Positions 6,500-10,017 of a stretch of DNA of 10,017 bases are shown piece after piece. The DNA lies in assembly GCA_034440595.1 (NCBI GenBank), contig JAWXCH010000215.1, positions 1 to 10,017 of the forward strand, written 5' to 3'. The DNA is from JAWXCH01 sp034440595. GTDB taxonomy: Bacteria; Planctomycetota; Planctomycetia; Pirellulales; JALHPA01. The notes below the pieces were generated by a model. It was not told where the DNA came from. It made no database searches and saw nothing but the letters and a program-made list of their open reading frames with translations. The position numbers and the translations under genes are program-made. How positions within the stretch are numbered: the first letter of the stretch is position 1; every line of letters starts with the position of its first letter.

Positions 6500-6560
6500 A
6501 GACATCGCTGCCTAATGCGTAAGAGCAGGTTGCAGCAAAGGAGGAGCGTACCTGTGGTCT

Positions 6561-6594
6561 GAGAATTGGCGCCTTCGGCTTACGAGCATTGCAG
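6561..6594 (-). repeat. Diverged solo copy of the outer hairpin module
   Basis: On the minus strand, GCAATGC is followed by a GCCGAAGGC core and then by AATTC. The two outer modules of the element show GCGATGT, ACGCCGAAGGCGT and AT(T/C)C in the same order with similar spacing. The stem here is reduced to about 3 bp. It stands 70 bp outside the element, in the same orientation as the right end, with no palindrome. It is probably an old solo repeat or the scar of an earlier end. The rest of 6509-6760 holds a small hairpin, GTTTTC/GAAAAC (6594-6614), a loose 15-nt direct repeat (6581-6595 and 6629-6643, 12 matches), and the leader of the next gene. Confidence 0.45.
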
Positions 6595-6760
6595 TTTTCG
6601 GTGTAAGGGAAAACGGCAATCTACAGCGTACGGGCATTACAATCGCATGTGCTAGGCACTGTCGCTTCTTCGCCCCCTGAAGTATGCTATGCAATCCGTG
6701 CAAAGGTAAAACTTGGCCGGTGCGGTGTTGCTTTTGGGGAGTTCTTAATAAGGCAAATCC

Positions 6761-7057
6761 ATGATCTACGCAAATATCTGGCTCACTGTCAAAGACGCTG
6801 CCACTGTCGACCAGGTTCGCGAGTTGTTGTCCGAGCAGGGGCGGCTCTCCCGCGCGGAGCCGGGCTGTGCCCGCTTTGAAGTCTATCAATCCCAAAATGA
6901 TGCCACGCGGTTCTTACTGGTCGAGCGTTGGGAGTCTCAAGAGTCGCTGGATCTGCATCGGACAGCCCATGCGTATACGACGATCTACCAGCCACAGGTA
7001 CTGCCGCTGGTCAATCGCGAACCTCACCCGAGTCAGTTGGTCAGTGGAGGAGAGTAG
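6761..7057 (+). CDS. Antibiotic biosynthesis monooxygenase (ABM) domain protein, YgiN-like
   Basis: 98 aa, a single small ferredoxin-like alpha+beta domain covering nearly the whole protein. The family pattern is clear: strand MIYANIWLTVKD, helix with the EPGCARFEVYQS turn (residues 33-44), strand TRFLLVERWESQESLDLHR (49-67), then TAHAYTTIY and the last strand. In the family, the E-x-W-x-S-x-x-x-L-x-x-H stretch is the hallmark. Members dimerise; some are cofactor-free quinol monooxygenases, others haem-degrading or of unknown role. The substrate cannot be told from sequence. AAGG at 6750-6753, 7 nt before the ATG, is a fair SD. Upstream is the element-derived region; the next gene, trpG/pabA, starts 146 nt downstream, and that gap holds nothing I recognise. 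Confidence 0.88.
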   Translation: MIYANIWLTVKDAATVDQVRELLSEQGRLSRAEPGCARFEVYQSQNDATRFLLVERWESQESLDLHRTAHAYTTIYQPQVLPLVNREPHPSQLVSGGE

Positions 7058-7203
7058 CAAGTGGAGCAGAGGTGGAAACTGCGGCGAACGGCTGCACTTG
7101 CCCAATTGTCCCCGCTTGAGGGATAATGAAACTGAGGGAAGCTGGCCAGCACCGCCGTTACCATCTCAACGTACATACGACTTCGACGATCCAATTTCGA
7201 CCA

Positions 7204-7818
<615 letters not shown>

Positions 7819-7852
7819 TTCATACTCTGACACCATCCAGCGACCGCCGACT

Positions 7853-9487
7853 ATGCGCAAAGGTTCGACATCGACCTCGCCGGAAGAATCTGCCGCAGCA
7901 TCGGTCTGGTGGAAATCGACCTGGGGACTTGGTCTGCTCGGTACGTTGCTCCTCTATGCTAGTTTTCCCCCGTGGGATCTCTGGCCGCTGGCCTGGATCG
8001 CCCCGATTCCGTGGCTGCTACTGATCGAGCAAAATCAATTGAGCGGTCGGCGTCCCTACCGTGCCATCTATCTCAGTGGGCTGATCTTTTGGATCGCTAT
8101 GCTGCAGTGGATGACACTGCCGCACTGGGCCACCAGCTTTGGCTGGCTTGCGCTCTCGGCATACCTGGCACTCTATCCGCTGCTGTTTGTCGGCCTCGGT
8201 CGTCTGGCAGTCCATCGCCTCGGCTGGTCGCTGGTCGTGGCGGCCCCGTTGATTTGGACCGGCCTGGAGGTGATTCGCGGTTACCTGTTCGGCGGATTCA
8301 CCATCGCCAGTCTCGCACATTCACAGTATCGCTGGACGGAGTGGATTCAGTCCGCAGATATAGTAGGCGCGATCGGAGTCGGCGGGCTGATGGTGCTGGT
8401 GAGCGCCTGCGCCGTGAGGATATTTTCCGGCACCAAGCGAGTGACACTCTGGCCAGCGGCTGTGCTGATTGTCGCGCTGGCGGCAAATATTGGCTATGGA
8501 GTCTGGCAGCTCGATAGCGATACGCTGCGTCGTGGCCCGACGGTGGCGATTATTCAAGGGAGTATCGATACTGCGTTTGGAGAGCATCAAGCGAGTGACA
8601 TGCAGGTGATGCAGCAGTACACCGACTTGACGGTTGATGCCTTCGAGCGTGCTGCAAAAGAGAAACGATCGATCGATCTACTGGTCTGGCCAGAGACGAT
8701 GTTTCGCTATAGGTTTGCCAGTTTTTCCCAAGATTATGTCGAATCTGAGGCTAGCCCCATCACAAGGGGACAGGCCGCTGCCCACCGTGCAGCGACTAGT
8801 CAATATGTAGAACGGTTCGGAATTCCTGCCTTGCTTGGGCTGAGTCGCGAGCACTACACGCCCGATCGGAATCAGCGTTTCAACACGGCGCTGTTTGTTG
8901 ATGCCGATGGCAAATTGATTGGCTATTACGACAAGATGCATTTGGTGATGTTCGGAGAGTACTTTCCGCTGTTCGACCTGTATCCGTCGCTGTACATGCT
9001 AACGCCGCTGGGGGAAGGGCTTTCCAGTGGTGCGGGTCCGATTGCCCCGTCCATCGGTGGCGTGCGATACGCGCCCAGCATCTGCTACGAGACAGTCATT
9101 CCGCGGCTGATCCGCCGTCAGGTGCAGACACTTCGCGCTGAAGGGAACGAGCCGGACGTGTTGGTCAATGTGACCAACGACGGCTGGTTCTGGGGGAGCA
9201 GTGCACTGGACCTGCACTTGGTTTGCACCATCTTTCGCGCGGTGGAGAATCGCAAACCGATCATCGTGGCGGCGAACACCGGGCTGTCGGCCTCGATTGA
9301 TTCTAGCGGAAGACTGCTACAGGTCGGCCCGCGTCGCGAGACGGCCGTATTACTGGCCGATGTACAACTCGACTCGCGGCAGAGTTTTTGGACGGTGTTC
9401 GGCGGGTGGATAGAGCTGGGCTTTGCGTTGGTTTGTGTCGGATTAGCGGGGGTGGGGATTGTCGACTGGCGACGGAGCAAAACCTGA
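7853..9487 (+). CDS. lnt: Apolipoprotein N-acyltransferase Lnt
   Basis: 544 aa inner-membrane enzyme that adds the third acyl chain to the N-terminal Cys of lipoproteins. Hydrophobic segments cover about residues 24-60, 71-90, 96-118, 124-147, 168-190 and 200-218, then comes the periplasmic nitrilase-like domain (about 228-505) and a last membrane segment (about 512-536). The Glu-Lys-Cys triad is visible: E281 (LLVWPETMF), K361 (YYDKMHLVMFGEYFP) and C411 (APSICYE). NVTNDGWFWGSS (439-450) and FRAVENRKPIIVAANTG (461-477) are family blocks. E. coli Lnt is 512 aa; the extra length includes a polar N-terminus. I chose the ATG at 7853; the open frame reaches back to 7634, but that part overlaps trpG and is its shadow. 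The gene starts 34 nt after the trpG stop and may be cotranscribed. Confidence 0.96.
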   Translation: MRKGSTSTSPEESAAASVWWKSTWGLGLLGTLLLYASFPPWDLWPLAWIAPIPWLLLIEQNQLSGRRPYRAIYLSGLIFWIAMLQWMTLPHWATSFGWLALSAYLALYPLLFVGLGRLAVHRLGWSLVVAAPLIWTGLEVIRGYLFGGFTIASLAHSQYRWTEWIQSADIVGAIGVGGLMVLVSACAVRIFSGTKRVTLWPAAVLIVALAANIGYGVWQLDSDTLRRGPTVAIIQGSIDTAFGEHQASDMQVMQQYTDLTVDAFERAAKEKRSIDLLVWPETMFRYRFASFSQDYVESEASPITRGQAAAHRAATSQYVERFGIPALLGLSREHYTPDRNQRFNTALFVDADGKLIGYYDKMHLVMFGEYFPLFDLYPSLYMLTPLGEGLSSGAGPIAPSIGGVRYAPSICYETVIPRLIRRQVQTLRAEGNEPDVLVNVTNDGWFWGSSALDLHLVCTIFRAVENRKPIIVAANTGLSASIDSSGRLLQVGPRRETAVLLADVQLDSRQSFWTVFGGWIELGFALVCVGLAGVGIVDWRRSKT

Positions 9488-9510
9488 ATCATACGGCGAC
9501 GTGAGTTATA

Positions 9511-9546
9511 AAAGTTAGTCGCGACGCGCCAGCGAAGCACGTTGAA
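9511..9546 (-). repeat. Dispersed intergenic hairpin repeat, copy 2
   Basis: Read on the minus strand, this matches the repeat after the Eis-like gene: 22 of 25 positions over GCTTCGCTGGCGC to CGCGACTAAC, plus a shared TTCAAC in front. The stem ACGTGC/GCGCGT still pairs fully, with one G-T wobble where copy 1 has a G-C. It lies 30-60 nt beyond the lnt stop, in the opposite orientation to that gene. Confidence 0.6.
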
Positions 9547-9576
9547 CCTGGAACAGTTGTATGCGCCGCGAGAACA

Positions 9577-9608
9577 CATCACCTCTCCCGCAAGCGGGAG
9601 AGGTGATG
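9577..9608. terminator. Perfect 15-bp hairpin between convergent lnt and dprA, likely bidirectional terminator
   Basis: CATCACCTCTCCCGC (9577-9591) and GCGGGAGAGGTGATG (9594-9608) are exact complements around a 2-nt AA, in practice a CAAG tetraloop. It sits in the 132-nt gap between the stop codons of lnt (+) and dprA (-), 11 nt from the dprA stop. Neither strand has a T-run after the stem, so Rho-independent action is unproven. The CTCTCCCGCAAGCGGGAGAG core is also a common dispersed palindrome in many bacterial genomes. Confidence 0.55.
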
Positions 9609-9619
9609 AGACACATACC

Positions 9620-10015
9620 TCAAACCCGTGCCACGGTATTTCCACTCGTTCGCTTCAGAAGCCGGCGCATTTCCAGCACGCTGATCGTGGCGAGCACCTG
9701 CGGGGTTGGCAAACCAGACTGGTTGATCACACGGTCAATCGAGGTTGGCTCTTTTTCTACGACCGCCAGGACCTGCTGTTCCAGCTCATTCAAAACCAAC
9801 TCGACCGGGTGATGGATCGTTTGACCGGTTGCCGCTGATGCCGGCTCGACCAATGGCCCTAGCTCTTCCATAATATCGTCGATCGTCTCGACCAGTTTAG
9901 CACCATCGCGGATCAGACGGTGGCAACCTTGCGAAAGCTGGCTGTCGATTCTCCCTGGGACGGCAAACACCTCGCGCCCTTGTTCCATTGCAAGTCTCGC
10001 GGTGATCAGCGCACC
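9620..10015 (-). CDS. dprA: DNA processing protein DprA, C-terminal part
   Basis: About 131 codons; the gene continues beyond the window's right edge, and the 5' part is missing. DprA binds single-stranded DNA taken up during transformation and loads RecA. The visible part begins in the end of the Rossmann-like domain, GALITARLAMEQGREVFAVP, followed by GRIDSQLSQGCHRLIRDGAK and LVETIDDIMEELGPL, a near-standard DprA block. A spacer (PASAATGQTIHHP) leads to a C-terminal winged-helix domain (about the last 60 residues: ELEQQVLAVVEKEPTSIDRV, then TPQVLATISVLEMRRLLKR), present in many DprA proteins. The Met in LAMEQGREV is internal, not a start. The gene is convergent with lnt and shares a hairpin with it. 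No other competence gene is visible. Confidence 0.95.
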   Translation of the reverse strand, partial: GALITARLAMEQGREVFAVPGRIDSQLSQGCHRLIRDGAKLVETIDDIMEELGPLVEPASAATGQTIHHPVELVLNELEQQVLAVVEKEPTSIDRVINQSGLPTPQVLATISVLEMRRLLKRTSGNTVARV

Positions 10016-10017
10016 AC

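Larger units (their letters stand above)
5771..6508 (-). mobile_element. IS200-like single-gene element (Y1/HUH transposase) with mirrored hairpin ends
   Basis: About 738 bp: one transposase gene between inverted arrays. The two 60-nt blocks 5783-5842 and 6440-6499 are inverted copies differing at 2 of 60 positions. Beyond each is the outer word GCGATGT (5771-5777; on the other strand within 6501-6508). From outside in, each side has a 13-nt GAA-loop hairpin, a 32-nt palindrome and a second 13-nt hairpin. Hairpin-to-palindrome spacing is 12 nt on both sides; palindrome-to-inner-hairpin spacing is 23 and 22 nt. No tnpB is present. Long inverted ends are not normal for IS200/IS605, whose left and right ends differ, so the arrangement looks more like a REP-associated tyrosine transposase (RAYT) between inverted REP pairs. 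The GTAG tetranucleotide typical of gammaproteobacterial REPs is absent. Boundaries are inferred from where the similarity ends. Confidence 0.75.

Noticed and set aside
6512..6895. 127-codon minus-strand frame across the leader and the ABM gene
   Set aside because: The plus-strand ABM protein has a full family pattern and an SD; the minus frame has none.
7058..7203. Possible trp attenuator or leader peptide before trpG/pabA
   Set aside because: No run of Trp codons and no terminator hairpin with T-tract seen in the 146-nt gap.

Overview
The window reads as ordinary chromosome from a planctomycete, most likely a relative of Pirellula, Blastopirellula or Rhodopirellula. This is inferred from protein style (long Thr/Pro/Ala-rich linkers, SD-poor starts, a two-GNAT Eis-like protein with a disordered tail), moderately high GC, and palindromic intergenic repeats of the kind I associate with that group. 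No rRNA, tRNA, CRISPR or phage gene is visible.

Layout. 3-476 (+): C-terminal part of an NADP-type aldehyde dehydrogenase of the ketoglutarate-semialdehyde class. 704-2374 (+): Eis-like protein with two GNAT domains and an SCP2-like end. 2624-3769 (-): nadA, quinolinate synthase. 4043-5098 (+): a protein ending in a FliN/SpoA domain, with no other motility gene nearby. 5149-5706 (-): a SUKH (SMI1/KNR4-like) protein, a family rich in immunity proteins. 5771-6508: a compact IS200-like element whose Y1/HUH transposase (5913-6368, -) lies between nearly mirror-symmetric hairpin arrays. 6761-7057 (+): small antibiotic-biosynthesis-monooxygenase (ABM) domain protein. 7204-7818 (+): glutaminase subunit of anthranilate/aminodeoxychorismate synthase. 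7853-9487 (+): lnt, apolipoprotein N-acyltransferase. 9620-10015 (-): C-terminal part of DprA.

The genes do not form one pathway. nadA (NAD synthesis), trpG/pabA (tryptophan or folate), lnt (lipoprotein maturation) and dprA (DNA uptake and recombination) are housekeeping genes. trpG/pabA and lnt are 34 nt apart on the same strand and may be cotranscribed. The accessory part is 5149-6650: an orphan SUKH gene next to a solo HUH transposase and its repeats.

The most interesting structure is the transposase flanking array. On each side, from outside in, there is a 13-nt hairpin with a GAA loop (TTC on the other strand), a 32-nt palindrome with a 14-bp stem, and a second 13-nt hairpin with a different stem but the same loop. 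A diverged copy of the outer module lies alone about 70 bp outside the element. A separate hairpin repeat occurs just beyond the stop codons of the Eis-like gene and lnt, in opposite orientation, and its stem is kept by a G-T wobble.
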